58,610 nt of DNA, from NCBI RefSeq assembly GCF_001544555.2, contig NZ_FCOK02000063.1, positions 1 to 58,610 on the forward strand. Direction: 5' to 3'. The translations under genes and the position numbers were made by a program. The notes below the pieces were generated by a model, which was given only the letters and a program-made list of their open reading frames with translations, was not told the DNA's origin and ran no database searches. Positions 26,963 to 35,358 of this stretch are shown here, piece after piece; positions within the stretch are counted from its first letter, which is position 1; each line of letters begins with the position of its first letter. The stretch comes from Caballeronia udeis (GTDB lineage: Bacteria; Pseudomonadota; Gammaproteobacteria; Burkholderiales; Burkholderiaceae).

Positions 26963-28417
26963 CTACCCGACGCGATCCGAGTAACCGGCCAGCATCGCGG
27001 GCAGGCCCGGATCGGCGCAGTTCGCGATGTTGAAGCGCATCCACGTGCTGGGCAGTTGATGCGGAGAAAACAGGCTGCCGGGCGTCAGCAAAAAGCCGGC
27101 TTCGTGTCCGGCAGCGGCGAGCCCTTCGGAATCCACGCCGGTGTCGGCCCATAAAAACATGCCGGCCGATGGCACCAGATACGGCTTGTAGCCGACTTTT
27201 TCGAGCATCCGGACGGTTTTCTCCCGGACCCCGTCCAGTTTCGCACGCAGCCTTTCCACGTGACGCCGGTAGTGGCCGTCGGTGAGCACTTTATACAGCA
27301 CGCGCTCATTGAGTTCGGGGCTCGTCATGCCGACCAGCATTTTCTGATCGGCGATTGCATTCGCCACCTCCGGCGCCGCCGCGACATAACCCACGCGCAG
27401 GTTCGGCGCGAGCGTCTTCGAGTAGCTGTTGAGGAAAATCACGCGCTTCAACTGATCCAGGCTCGCGAGGCGCGTCGCGGGAAAATTGGTCGGGCAAAGA
27501 TCGCCGTAGATATCGTCTTCCACGACGATGAAATCGTAGGTTTCAGCGAGTTGCAGGATCCGAAACGCCTGCGCCGCGGTCAGCGACGTGCCGGTCGGAT
27601 TCTGCAGCACGGAATTGATCACGAGCATCTTCGGGCGCCAGGTCTGGACCATGGATTCGAGCGCATCGAGATCCGGGCCGTCCGGCGCGTACGGCATGCC
27701 GACCAGCCGTGCGCCCTGGGCCACGAAGCGGCCGAACATCTGGAACCAGGCGGGGTCGCCGACTATCACCGTGTCGCCAGGTTGCACGAAGACCCGCGCA
27801 ATCAGATCGATAGCCTGCGTGACGCCGGACACCATCACGATCTGGTCCGTCGACGCGCCAATCTCAAGCTCCTCCAGCCGTGTCTGAATTTGCTGGCGCA
27901 GCGGCAGAAAGCCCTGCGGCGTGCCAAAGCCGAGCAGTTGCGCGCCGCTTTGCCGGCTCAAGGCGCGAAACGCGCCGGTCAGCAACTCGCCGTTCAGCCA
28001 GCTAGCCGGGAGGTAGCCGATGCCTGGCCCTTTCGCCGGACTCGACGTGTGCAGCATGTTGCGCAGCAGCCAGACCACGTCGATCGTGCTGGGCACCGGC
28101 GCGCGCTCGGTGGCCAAGGTCGGGTGGACGTGGGAATCGTTGGAACTGGTCCGGTCGCGCACAAAAAACCCGGAGCCGCGCCGCGAGTCGAGATAACCAT
28201 GCGCGACCAGCCGTTCATACGCCTCGACCACCGTGAACCGGGACACGCCCTTGTCGACCGCGAGTTTGCGGATGGATGGCATGCGCATGCCCGGACGGAA
28301 CACGCGCTCATCAATACGACGCCGGCCCCATTGCACCAACTGGTCGACGAGCGTGAGTTGCGGCGCGCCGTGCGGCGCGGGAATCTGGTCGAGCGGAACG
28401 GACATGTCAGGTTCCAT
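26963..28417 (-). CDS. MocR-type GntR regulator fused to aminotransferase fold
   Basis: 484 residues. An N-terminal winged helix (FRPGMRMPSIRKLAVDKGVSR, about residues 41-61; then TVVEAYERLVAHGYL) is joined to a fold-type I PLP domain. The PLP Lys is in LNSYSKTLAPNLRVGY (about 322), with NPTGTSL and VVEDDIYGD as cofactor contacts. MocR proteins sense PLP-amino acid adducts and control nearby genes. A second start at 28405 (MSVPLDQIP) is equally possible. It faces a VOC gene, with nested inverted repeats in the gap. Target and effector unknown. Confidence 0.92.
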   Translation of the reverse strand: MEPDMSVPLDQIPAPHGAPQLTLVDQLVQWGRRRIDERVFRPGMRMPSIRKLAVDKGVSRFTVVEAYERLVAHGYLDSRRGSGFFVRDRTSSNDSHVHPTLATERAPVPSTIDVVWLLRNMLHTSSPAKGPGIGYLPASWLNGELLTGAFRALSRQSGAQLLGFGTPQGFLPLRQQIQTRLEELEIGASTDQIVMVSGVTQAIDLIARVFVQPGDTVIVGDPAWFQMFGRFVAQGARLVGMPYAPDGPDLDALESMVQTWRPKMLVINSVLQNPTGTSLTAAQAFRILQLAETYDFIVVEDDIYGDLCPTNFPATRLASLDQLKRVIFLNSYSKTLAPNLRVGYVAAAPEVANAIADQKMLVGMTSPELNERVLYKVLTDGHYRRHVERLRAKLDGVREKTVRMLEKVGYKPYLVPSAGMFLWADTGVDSEGLAAAGHEAGFLLTPGSLFSPHQLPSTWMRFNIANCADPGLPAMLAGYSDRVG

Positions 28418-28728
28418 CGGGGTTGAATGCGTTCGATGACTGTACAGAAGAGTATCGGATGAATTGTACCGTTACTGTTACGGTCGTTGCCGATACATTT
28501 CAGACTGGGGCGATAGCTAAAGTTGGCGGTATTTGTCCGCGTTTCGCGCGTTTTCAGCGCCACCAGGGCGGTTCGGCTGGGCGGTTCAGTCTCTTCGGGC
28601 CAGGCGCCAATTACCCGGCCGGATGGCTAACGCAGAGCTAACGCGGCGGCACAGGCGGGCGGAACGGGTATGCTGACGAGCTCAGCCGGCGTTGTCCGGG
28701 CAATTTTCCTTCAAGCTATTCGTGCACT
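28418..28728. other. divergent promoter region of mocR and VOC gene
   Basis: 311 bases with no gene. The mocR-proximal 80 bases are A/T-richer and hold the inverted repeats listed at 28452. The remainder shows nothing specific. Confidence 0.5.
28452..28496. promoter_or_regulatory. nested inverted repeats, candidate MocR operator
   Basis: An outer perfect repeat GTATCGG (28452-28458) / CCGATAC (28490-28496) encloses a near-perfect one, ACCGTTAC-T-GTTACGGT (28468-28484). They lie 35-80 bases before the mocR start. The arrangement fits binding of a dimeric regulator to its own promoter. Confidence 0.5.
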
Positions 28729-29595
28729 ATGACCGCTCATCCGCTGCAACTCGACCACCTCGTTATCGCCGCCCGCACGCTGGAAGAAGGCGCGGACTTT
28801 ATCGCCGCGAAACTGGGAATCGAGATGAGCGGAGGCGGCGCGCATCCGCTCATGCGCACGCATAACCGCCTGCTGAACTTGTGGGGCGGCGCATATCTCG
28901 AGGTGATCGCCGTCGACCCGGACGCAGCGGCCGTGGAAACACCGCGCCCTCGCCTGTTTGCGCTCGACGACCCCGTGCAGCAAAAACGTCTTGAAGCCGG
29001 TCCGCAACTCGTGCACTGGGTCGCGCGGGTGAACCGCCCGAAAGTGCTGACGCGTTGGCAGGCCCAATATCCGGAGCGCATCCCGGCCGTGGTACCCATG
29101 ACGCGAGGGGCGAACGCGTGGGATCTCACCATTCCCGCCGACGGTACTTTTCCAGCGTGGCAAGGCGCCGGCGACGGGCTCCTGCCGTCGCTGATCCAGT
29201 GGGACACGCCGCAGCATCCGAGCGAATCGCTGCCGGAAACGGGCATCGCGCTGAAGTCGTTGACGGGGTTTCATCCGCGCGCACACCTGATCTCCGAGCA
29301 ACTGGCATGGCTGGGTGTGGCGCATCTGATGCGGGTCGAGGTGACGGCGGGCGCGCCGGTACTCGTCGCGGAGTTCGAGTTGCCGGATGGATCAATCGTT
29401 ACGCTGGGGGAATCGGCGGAATCGATCGACGCGGAGAAGCAAGCAGAGGCCGCGCCAGCCAAACCGGCCCGCAAGCGCGCAAAGAGCAGGAAGACCGGGG
29501 ACGCAGACGCGGCGAATGACTCGGACCCCGCGCCCGAGGACACGCTCGAGGCCGAGCCGGCGCAAGGCGAATCCGTGCAGGTAGACACGCCTTAG
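28729..29595 (+). CDS. VOC protein with glyoxalase-like domain (PF13468 type)
   Basis: 288 residues. The start MTAHPLQLDHLVIAARTLEEGADF and LNLWGGAYLEVIAVDP match the Glyoxalase_3 domain (about residues 7-180), a VOC fold often without a known substrate. The last 60 residues are Ala/Glu/Lys-rich, probably disordered, with a basic patch (KPARKRAKSRKTG). No Shine-Dalgarno is clear. It lies between the divergent mocR and an aminotransferase gene 191 bases downstream, so it may be part of a MocR-controlled amino-acid group; this is inference. Confidence 0.85.
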   Translation: MTAHPLQLDHLVIAARTLEEGADFIAAKLGIEMSGGGAHPLMRTHNRLLNLWGGAYLEVIAVDPDAAAVETPRPRLFALDDPVQQKRLEAGPQLVHWVARVNRPKVLTRWQAQYPERIPAVVPMTRGANAWDLTIPADGTFPAWQGAGDGLLPSLIQWDTPQHPSESLPETGIALKSLTGFHPRAHLISEQLAWLGVAHLMRVEVTAGAPVLVAEFELPDGSIVTLGESAESIDAEKQAEAAPAKPARKRAKSRKTGDADAANDSDPAPEDTLEAEPAQGESVQVDTP

Positions 29596-29786
29596 AACAT
29601 CCGGCGGCGGGCACGCCATAATAAGTGCCCGCAATGTTCATCGATTGCGCTGAATTGCAGTGAATCGCGCTTTTCGAGCCAGATGCAGAAACGCAGCGCG
29701 CAGTATCTTTTTCGAAGCACCGTGCAGCATTTATTTTTCAACCCGCAGACGCAATAGACCGCTGACCGAGACCAACCGAGGACCCC

Positions 29787-30983
29787 ATGAATCAAGCCGA
29801 CCTTCAAGCCAAGCCGTGGCAACTTTCCGAACGTGCGAGAAAGCTCACCAGTTCGGCCATTCGCGAAATCCTGAAGGTCACCGAGCGGCCCGAGGTCATT
29901 TCGTTCGCGGGTGGATTGCCGTCGCCGGCTACGTTTCCGGTCGAGGAAATGCGCGTGGCGTGCGACCGCATCCTGCGTGACAGCCCCGCCGCCGCGCTGC
30001 AATACAGCGCCACCGAAGGTTACCTGCCGCTGCGTGAATGGGTCGCGCAACGCTACTCGGTCAACGGCGCGTCGATCCGGCCGTCGCAGGTGCTGATCAC
30101 GACAGGCTCGCAACAAGCACTCGACCTGCTCGGCAAAGTGCTGATCGACCCGGCCAGCCGCGTACTGGTCGAAACGCCCACGTATCTCGGCGCCCTGCAG
30201 TCGTTTTCCATGTACGAGCCTAACTACGTGCAAGTCCCTACGGATGAACACGGCTTGATCGTGTCCTCGCTTGACGCCACGCTCACAGCCGGTGCTCGCC
30301 TGTTGTACGCGCAGCCGAATTTCCAGAATCCGACTGGCCGTCGCCTCTCGCTCGAGCGCCGCACCGCGCTGGCTGCGTTCGCACAGGGCGCCGGCTTCCC
30401 GGTGGTCGAGGACGATCCCTACGGCGCGCTGGACTACGCGGGCGCACCGCTGCCTACCATGTTGTCGATGGCGCCCGATCACATCGTCCACCTGGGTTCT
30501 TTCTCAAAGGTCCTGTCGCCCGGCATGCGCGTGGGTTACATCATTGCGCCCGAGGAACTGCACTTCAAGCTGGTTCAGGCGAAGCAGGCAACCGACCTGC
30601 ATACGCCGAGCCTCACGCAGCGCATCGTGCACGAAGTCGTCAAGGACGGCTTTCTCGAGACGCATATCCCGAAGATCCGCGCGCTGTATCGCGATCAATG
30701 CGCGGCCATGCTGGCATCGCTCGAACAACACATGCCGGCGGGCGTTGAATGGAACCGTCCGGAAGGCGGCATGTTCGTGTGGGTGAAGCTGCCGAAACAC
30801 ATCGATACAATGAAACTGCTTGAGCAATCCATCGAGCAGCACGTCGCGTTCGTGCCCGGCGGCCCGTTCTTCGCGAATGAAGCGGAGCACAACACGCTGC
30901 GGCTGTCGTTCGTCACCGTGCCGCCGGCGAAAATCGACGAAGGTGTCGCCAAGCTCGGCGCGCTGGTCCGCGCGCTGGTCTGA
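29787..30983 (+). CDS. PLP aminotransferase, 2-aminoadipate/LysN-like
   Basis: 398-residue fold-type I aminotransferase without a DNA-binding domain. It starts SERARKLTSSAIREILKV. Motifs: ISFAGGLPSPATFP (substrate loop, about residues 38-51), NPTGRRLS, VVEDDPYGALDY, and the PLP Lys in GSFSKVLSPGMRVGY (about 241). These are typical of the broad 2-aminoadipate/branched-chain aminotransferase group. GAGGAC lies before the ATG. A RidA gene follows after 85 bases on the same strand; RidA clears reactive enamines made by PLP enzymes, which supports a functional link. Exact substrate unknown. Confidence 0.9.
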   Translation: MNQADLQAKPWQLSERARKLTSSAIREILKVTERPEVISFAGGLPSPATFPVEEMRVACDRILRDSPAAALQYSATEGYLPLREWVAQRYSVNGASIRPSQVLITTGSQQALDLLGKVLIDPASRVLVETPTYLGALQSFSMYEPNYVQVPTDEHGLIVSSLDATLTAGARLLYAQPNFQNPTGRRLSLERRTALAAFAQGAGFPVVEDDPYGALDYAGAPLPTMLSMAPDHIVHLGSFSKVLSPGMRVGYIIAPEELHFKLVQAKQATDLHTPSLTQRIVHEVVKDGFLETHIPKIRALYRDQCAAMLASLEQHMPAGVEWNRPEGGMFVWVKLPKHIDTMKLLEQSIEQHVAFVPGGPFFANEAEHNTLRLSFVTVPPAKIDEGVAKLGALVRALV

Positions 30984-31068
30984 TCTCGTTGCAAGGCGGG
31001 CGCGCGAGGGCGGAACGACCGCCCCGGTGCGCTCTCGCGTCATCCTCTCCATCTTTAGGGAACATCCC

Positions 31069-31533
31069 ATGGCCCAATTGAACGTCTACGACAAGCTGAA
31101 GGAACTCGGCATCGAATTGCCTACGGCCGGCGCCCCCGCCGCCGCCTACGTGATGAGCGCGCAAAGCGGCAACACGGTCTACCTGTCCGGTCACATTGCG
31201 AAGAAGGACGGCAAGGTGTGGGCGGGCAAACTGGGCGCCACGCTCACCACGGAAGAAGGCCGCGCCGCCGCACGCTCGATCGCTATCGACCTGATCGCAA
31301 CGCTGCACGCGCATGTAGGCGACCTGAACCGGGTGACGCGGATTGTGAAGGTAATGAGCCTCGTTAACTCCACGTTCGAGTTCACCGAACAGCATCTGGT
31401 CACCAATGGCGCGTCTGAGTTGATCGCCGATATTTTCGGTGAGCGCGGCAAACACGCACGCTCGGCATTTGGCGTGGCGCAAATTCCCCTCGGCGCTTGC
31501 GTCGAAATCGAATTGATTGCCGAAGTGGGCTGA
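31069..31533 (+). CDS. ridA: RidA family enamine/imine deaminase
   Basis: 154 residues of the YjgF/YER057c/UK114 fold. It begins MAQLNVYDKLKELGIELP. The active-site Arg is expected in the conserved ARSAFGVAQIPLGACVEIELIAE ending, here read as ARSAFGVAQIP then LGACVEIELIA. NTVYLSGHIAKKDGK is the other signature. AGGGAA precedes the ATG at 31069; a longer frame from 30820 overlaps the aminotransferase and is wrong. It belongs to the longer RidA subfamily rather than the archetype, so enzyme activity is probable, not certain. Likely co-transcribed with the aminotransferase. Confidence 0.88.
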   Translation: MAQLNVYDKLKELGIELPTAGAPAAAYVMSAQSGNTVYLSGHIAKKDGKVWAGKLGATLTTEEGRAAARSIAIDLIATLHAHVGDLNRVTRIVKVMSLVNSTFEFTEQHLVTNGASELIADIFGERGKHARSAFGVAQIPLGACVEIELIAEVG

Positions 31534-31595
31534 AATCGCTGCTTTAAACGCTTAAGACGCATAAATAGCTGCAACAAATTTTAGTCTTGTTCTTA

Positions 31596-31621
31596 ATCCC
31601 GATGCCACCTGGCATCGGGAT
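31596..31621 (+). terminator. strong hairpin, probable terminator of ridA unit
   Basis: ATCCCGATGCCA and TGGCATCGGGAT form a near-continuous 11-12 bp stem. There is no T-run directly after it, so it may instead be an RNA-stabilising or rho-assisted stop 60 bases after ridA. Confidence 0.55.
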
Positions 31622-32119
31622 ACAAAATACCGCACTTCGTTGGTTTAAATTCACATTGGCGAAACAACTGCCGCCCGGCCAGAACCGCTCCAGACAAGCG
31701 CTTCAGCCTATCCGTGTATACCTCGATACCTCACTTCGCCGCCGCGCTTCCTTAAATGGGTCGCCTTCAGTAATATCTAATCCGGTTGTCATTGGTATTA
31801 TCTGACTCAGCCGCCATTATGGAAATCAGCCTCACGCGGGGGAGGCTGGATAACCAGCGGCTATCGGTCAACCCGGTCAACGCCGGGCAGAGTTCTAAAA
31901 ACAGTATTACTAAAACCGTCGTAAGCGAAATGCAAGCACGCTTGATTGCAAACAGCGCCTGCAAACGAATTCGAACGATGGCTGGATTCACCGGAAAACG
32001 GCAATAATGCCCCGCCTCACCGGCATTGGACGCGCTGCAGTAATGCCGACACCCATTTGTGTTGTTCCGGACGCACTATCGGCGCAACCCGTCACAGGGT
32101 CCATGGACTGACCAAACCC
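31622..32119 (+). other. long region upstream of the GGDEF-EAL gene
   Basis: About 500 bases with no convincing gene. The stretch 31830-31900 is rich in short self-complementary G/C runs, but I could not match it to a known c-di-GMP riboswitch or other RNA. The GGDEF-EAL frame is open back to 31946, in sequence unlike the protein family. Confidence 0.4.
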
Positions 32120-34525
32120 ATGAATCGATCACGGCCCAAAGCGCCACGCGACATGAAACAGGCGGATTTTCCGCGACGGCGCCGCGCATTGTTTGCCATT
32201 CCGGCGCTGGGCGCGCTCGTGCTCGTCCTGCTGTGGACGGTAATCTTTGCGCGCCTGTCGGTGGAACGCGACGCCGCGACACACGCGTCCATGGCGTCGG
32301 CGGCCATTCTTTCGTCCGCGCTCGAGCAGCACACCATCAAGGCGATTCACCAGGTCGACCAGATCACGCGTTTCGTCAAGTACGAGTTCGAGAAGACACC
32401 TGGACAGTTCAATCTGGCGAGCACGGTTGAAAAAGGCGTGGTGCAGAGCGACACCCTCGTGCAGGTCGCGTTGATCGATGAACACGGCATGCTGATCGCG
32501 TCCACATCGGGCGCCACGCCGAAACCCGTCGATCTTTCCGATCGCGAACATTTTCGCGTTCACGCTCTTTCGAACGACGATCTGCTCTACATCAGCAAAC
32601 CTGTCCTCGGCCGCGTCTCGCGGCAGTGGACACTGCAAATCACCCGCCGCCTGAATCACCCCGACGGGTCGTTCGCCGGCGTCGTGGTGGTATCGGAAGA
32701 CCCCAGCTACTTCACGAGCGACTTCTACAACGTGGCGTCGATCGGACGCGACGGCGTGGTCGCCGTGATTTCGGACAACGGCTCGGTGCTCGCGCGCAGC
32801 ACCGGCGTAGGCGCAGCCTCGGCGCTTGGCAAACCGGACGGCCACCCGATAAAAACAGCCGAGAGCAGCGGCAACCGTCAAGGAGCGTTCACCGCAAGCG
32901 GCGTGTACCCGACCTCGGACCACGCATCCGGCATCTATGTCGATCCCATCGACAACGTCACGCGCATCGTTTCATATCGGCATATAGACGGTTATCCGCT
33001 CGGCGTGCTGGTCGGCCTGTCGCAGGCTGAGGAATTCACCGACTTCAATCACACGCGGCGCGTTTATCTGCTGATGGCGACCTTCATCTCGCTCGCCATG
33101 CTCGGCTTCTTCGCGGTGGCGACCGGGTTGATCGGCAAGCTACTCGGGCGCGAGCGCGAGATGACGCATCTGGTCGAATATGATTTGCTGACTGGCCTGC
33201 GCAACCGCTACTCCACACTGCAAATGCTGCGCCACGACGTCGCGAAGCAGGAGAATGTAGGCCATCTTGCACTGCTTTTCATCGATCTCGATAACTTCAA
33301 GACCGTCAACGATACCCTCGGCCATAACGCCGGCGACATCGTGCTGCAAATGACAGCGTCGCGGCTGGCGGAAACGGTCAGTGACAACGGCATGCTGTCG
33401 CGCATTGGCGGCGATGAATTCGTCGTGGTGGTCAAGGGCGCCGACGTCGAGCGGCAAGCGGTCGAACTGGCTGAAGCAGTTTCGCATATGTTCGCAACGC
33501 CGTTCGATGTGCGCGGCAGCGCCTTCGTGCTGCACGCGAGCATTGGCATTGCGTTGTATTCGGTTTCGAGCGAAAGCGAAATCGACTTGTTGAAAAAAGC
33601 CGATCTGGCAATGTACAGCGCGAAGGACGCGGGCAAGAACTGCTATCAGTTCTATTCGCCGCAGTTGTCACACCGCGCGGATCATTTGATGAAGTGGGAG
33701 CAGCAATTACGGGTTGCGCTGGCTCAGAATCAATTGTTTCTCGCGTATCAGCCGAAGATCGACCTGACCCGCCGATGTATCACGGGCTTCGAGGCACTGG
33801 CACGATGGAATCATCCGCAACACGGGCTGATTCCTGCCAATGAGTTCATTCCGGTCGCGGAATCGACGGGGTTGATCGTGCCTATTGGCGACTTCGTGAT
33901 TCATACAGCCTGCCGGCAATTGGCCATTTGGCAGAGCCAAGGGTATGACGGGTTGTCGCTTGCGGTGAATATCTCCGCAGTGCAGTTCTGGCGTGGCGAT
34001 TTGCTTGAGACGGTTGCGGTCGCCATTCGCGAAAGCGGTATTGCGCCGGGGAAACTCGAACTCGAGATTACTGAAACCGTGATGATGGAGTTTCCGGATA
34101 TCGTCGCGGAAAAGATTTCAGCCTTGAAGCGGCTGGGCGTCCGGATCGCACTCGACGATTTCGGCACGGGATATTCGTCGTTGTCGTATCTGAACCGTTT
34201 TGCCGTCGATACGCTCAAGGTCGACCGGTCATTTATCCAGGCTATTCCACACGATCGCAGCGTCTGCGTGATGGTTTCTGCAATCGTTAATCTCGCGCGG
34301 TCGTTGGGACTCACGGTCGTGGTTGAAGGGACCGAAACCGAGGAGCAGATCGCGTGGTTGTCGCGGCTTGGACCTATTGAGGCGCAGGGATTTCTCTTTT
34401 CCCGTGCCGTTCCTGCCGAGGGAGTGCAGGCCCTGCTCGATCGGTTTGGCGTCTGCGGCCTGGGACTCATGGCTGACGTTGCGGCAATGCCGTTTGGCGA
34501 AGCGCCTTCCAATGCCATCGATTGA
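32120..34525 (+). CDS. membrane-anchored GGDEF-EAL c-di-GMP enzyme with Cache-like sensor
   Basis: About 801 residues. Helix 1 (about 23-46) and helix 2 (about 315-340) enclose a periplasmic Cache-like sensor (SDREHFRVHAL, LGRVSRQWTLQITRRL). GGDEF follows with an intact motif (RIGGDEFVVV, about 430). The RxxD inhibitory site is absent (SDNG in its place). The EAL domain is complete in outline: FEALARWNHP, LEITETVMME, LDDFGTGYSS, KVDRSFIQ, VVEGTET. It can in principle both make and break cyclic di-GMP; balance unknown. Start at 32120 (MNRSRPKAP) chosen over 31946; 32153 also possible. Confidence 0.92.
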   Translation: MNRSRPKAPRDMKQADFPRRRRALFAIPALGALVLVLLWTVIFARLSVERDAATHASMASAAILSSALEQHTIKAIHQVDQITRFVKYEFEKTPGQFNLASTVEKGVVQSDTLVQVALIDEHGMLIASTSGATPKPVDLSDREHFRVHALSNDDLLYISKPVLGRVSRQWTLQITRRLNHPDGSFAGVVVVSEDPSYFTSDFYNVASIGRDGVVAVISDNGSVLARSTGVGAASALGKPDGHPIKTAESSGNRQGAFTASGVYPTSDHASGIYVDPIDNVTRIVSYRHIDGYPLGVLVGLSQAEEFTDFNHTRRVYLLMATFISLAMLGFFAVATGLIGKLLGREREMTHLVEYDLLTGLRNRYSTLQMLRHDVAKQENVGHLALLFIDLDNFKTVNDTLGHNAGDIVLQMTASRLAETVSDNGMLSRIGGDEFVVVVKGADVERQAVELAEAVSHMFATPFDVRGSAFVLHASIGIALYSVSSESEIDLLKKADLAMYSAKDAGKNCYQFYSPQLSHRADHLMKWEQQLRVALAQNQLFLAYQPKIDLTRRCITGFEALARWNHPQHGLIPANEFIPVAESTGLIVPIGDFVIHTACRQLAIWQSQGYDGLSLAVNISAVQFWRGDLLETVAVAIRESGIAPGKLELEITETVMMEFPDIVAEKISALKRLGVRIALDDFGTGYSSLSYLNRFAVDTLKVDRSFIQAIPHDRSVCVMVSAIVNLARSLGLTVVVEGTETEEQIAWLSRLGPIEAQGFLFSRAVPAEGVQALLDRFGVCGLGLMADVAAMPFGEAPSNAID

Positions 34526-34665
34526 ACGTGCGGTTCGTCGTTGATTCAGCATGTACGGCTTTCTGCCAACGCAATGCTGCCCGGCCAAGTGAATCCCCGA
34601 TTGCGTTTTCGTAAGGTCTGACGCCGAGCCGCCAATATCACCTGCACTGGTCATCCGGCAGCGCG

Positions 34666-35124
34666 CTACATTCCCCTCGACAACACCGCGGCACCCACCG
34701 TCACCACGCCCAGCACAATATTGACCAGCACCAGCCTTCTGATGGTGCCCACCGCCCTCGCGCCGTCCGGCCAGTTTTGCGATTGCACTGCGCGGCGGAT
34801 TTTCGGGAATACACCAAACCGGATATGGCCGAAGATCAGCATCATCACAATGCCAAGACCCGCCATGATGTGTAAAGGCAGCGCCGCGTGAGCCCCGCCG
34901 AATTGCGTCAGTAAAAAGCCGCCCGTCAGCAATATCACCAACACCGATGCCGCCACCCAGTTAAAAAACCGGGCAAATACCGATTCCCATAACGGCAACC
35001 TCAATTGCGGCGATAAATCCGCTATTGCCGGCCGAAGACAGAAGTGAGCAAAAATCATTCCGCCAATCCACACCGCCACTCCGAGCAAATGCAGGAACAA
35101 CGCTACTTCAATCGCTTTATTCAT
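34666..35124 (-). CDS. CopD-like small integral membrane protein
   Basis: 152 residues with four hydrophobic helices. The pattern MNKAIEVALFLHLLGVAVWIGG, then FNWVAASVLVILLTGGFLL, LHIMAGLGIVMMLIFGHIRFG and RLVLVNIVLGVVTVGAAVL, resembles the CopD/DUF2269-type membrane family. His residues in helices 1 and 3 could bind heme or copper, by analogy only. AGGAAC precedes the ATG at 35124. Single gene between a GGDEF-EAL gene and the parE-parC terminator. Role unproven. Confidence 0.8.
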   Translation of the reverse strand: MNKAIEVALFLHLLGVAVWIGGMIFAHFCLRPAIADLSPQLRLPLWESVFARFFNWVAASVLVILLTGGFLLTQFGGAHAALPLHIMAGLGIVMMLIFGHIRFGVFPKIRRAVQSQNWPDGARAVGTIRRLVLVNIVLGVVTVGAAVLSRGM

Positions 35125-35293
35125 TGATGTTCCTAAATGCAGATGAATCACCGGTTACCGCTGTCGAGCCAAACACTTAGTCACCCCAAGCATTTATCCG
35201 CCACTTCGCCCGCCGTCTCCGTTTTCAAGTTTTGACAAGGGTCGGGCGTTCGACTCAGCTAAACGGAGCCAGTTCAAGTATTTTCCAGATAAA

Positions 35294-35332
35294 CAAACGC
35301 CCCGGGCCGGCTGAGCCAACCCGAGGCGCGTT
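35294..35332 (-). terminator. probable terminator of parE-parC
   Basis: On the minus strand, just after the parC stop, an imperfect hairpin (AACGCGCCTCGGG ... CCCGGGGCGTTT) ends in T-rich sequence. Confidence 0.55.
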
Positions 35333-35358
35333 ATGACTCGTCGCTTATGCGTCGCTTA

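Noticed and set aside
31830..31900. c-di-GMP riboswitch before the GGDEF-EAL gene
   Set aside because: Some self-complementary runs, but no GEMM-type conserved core could be found.
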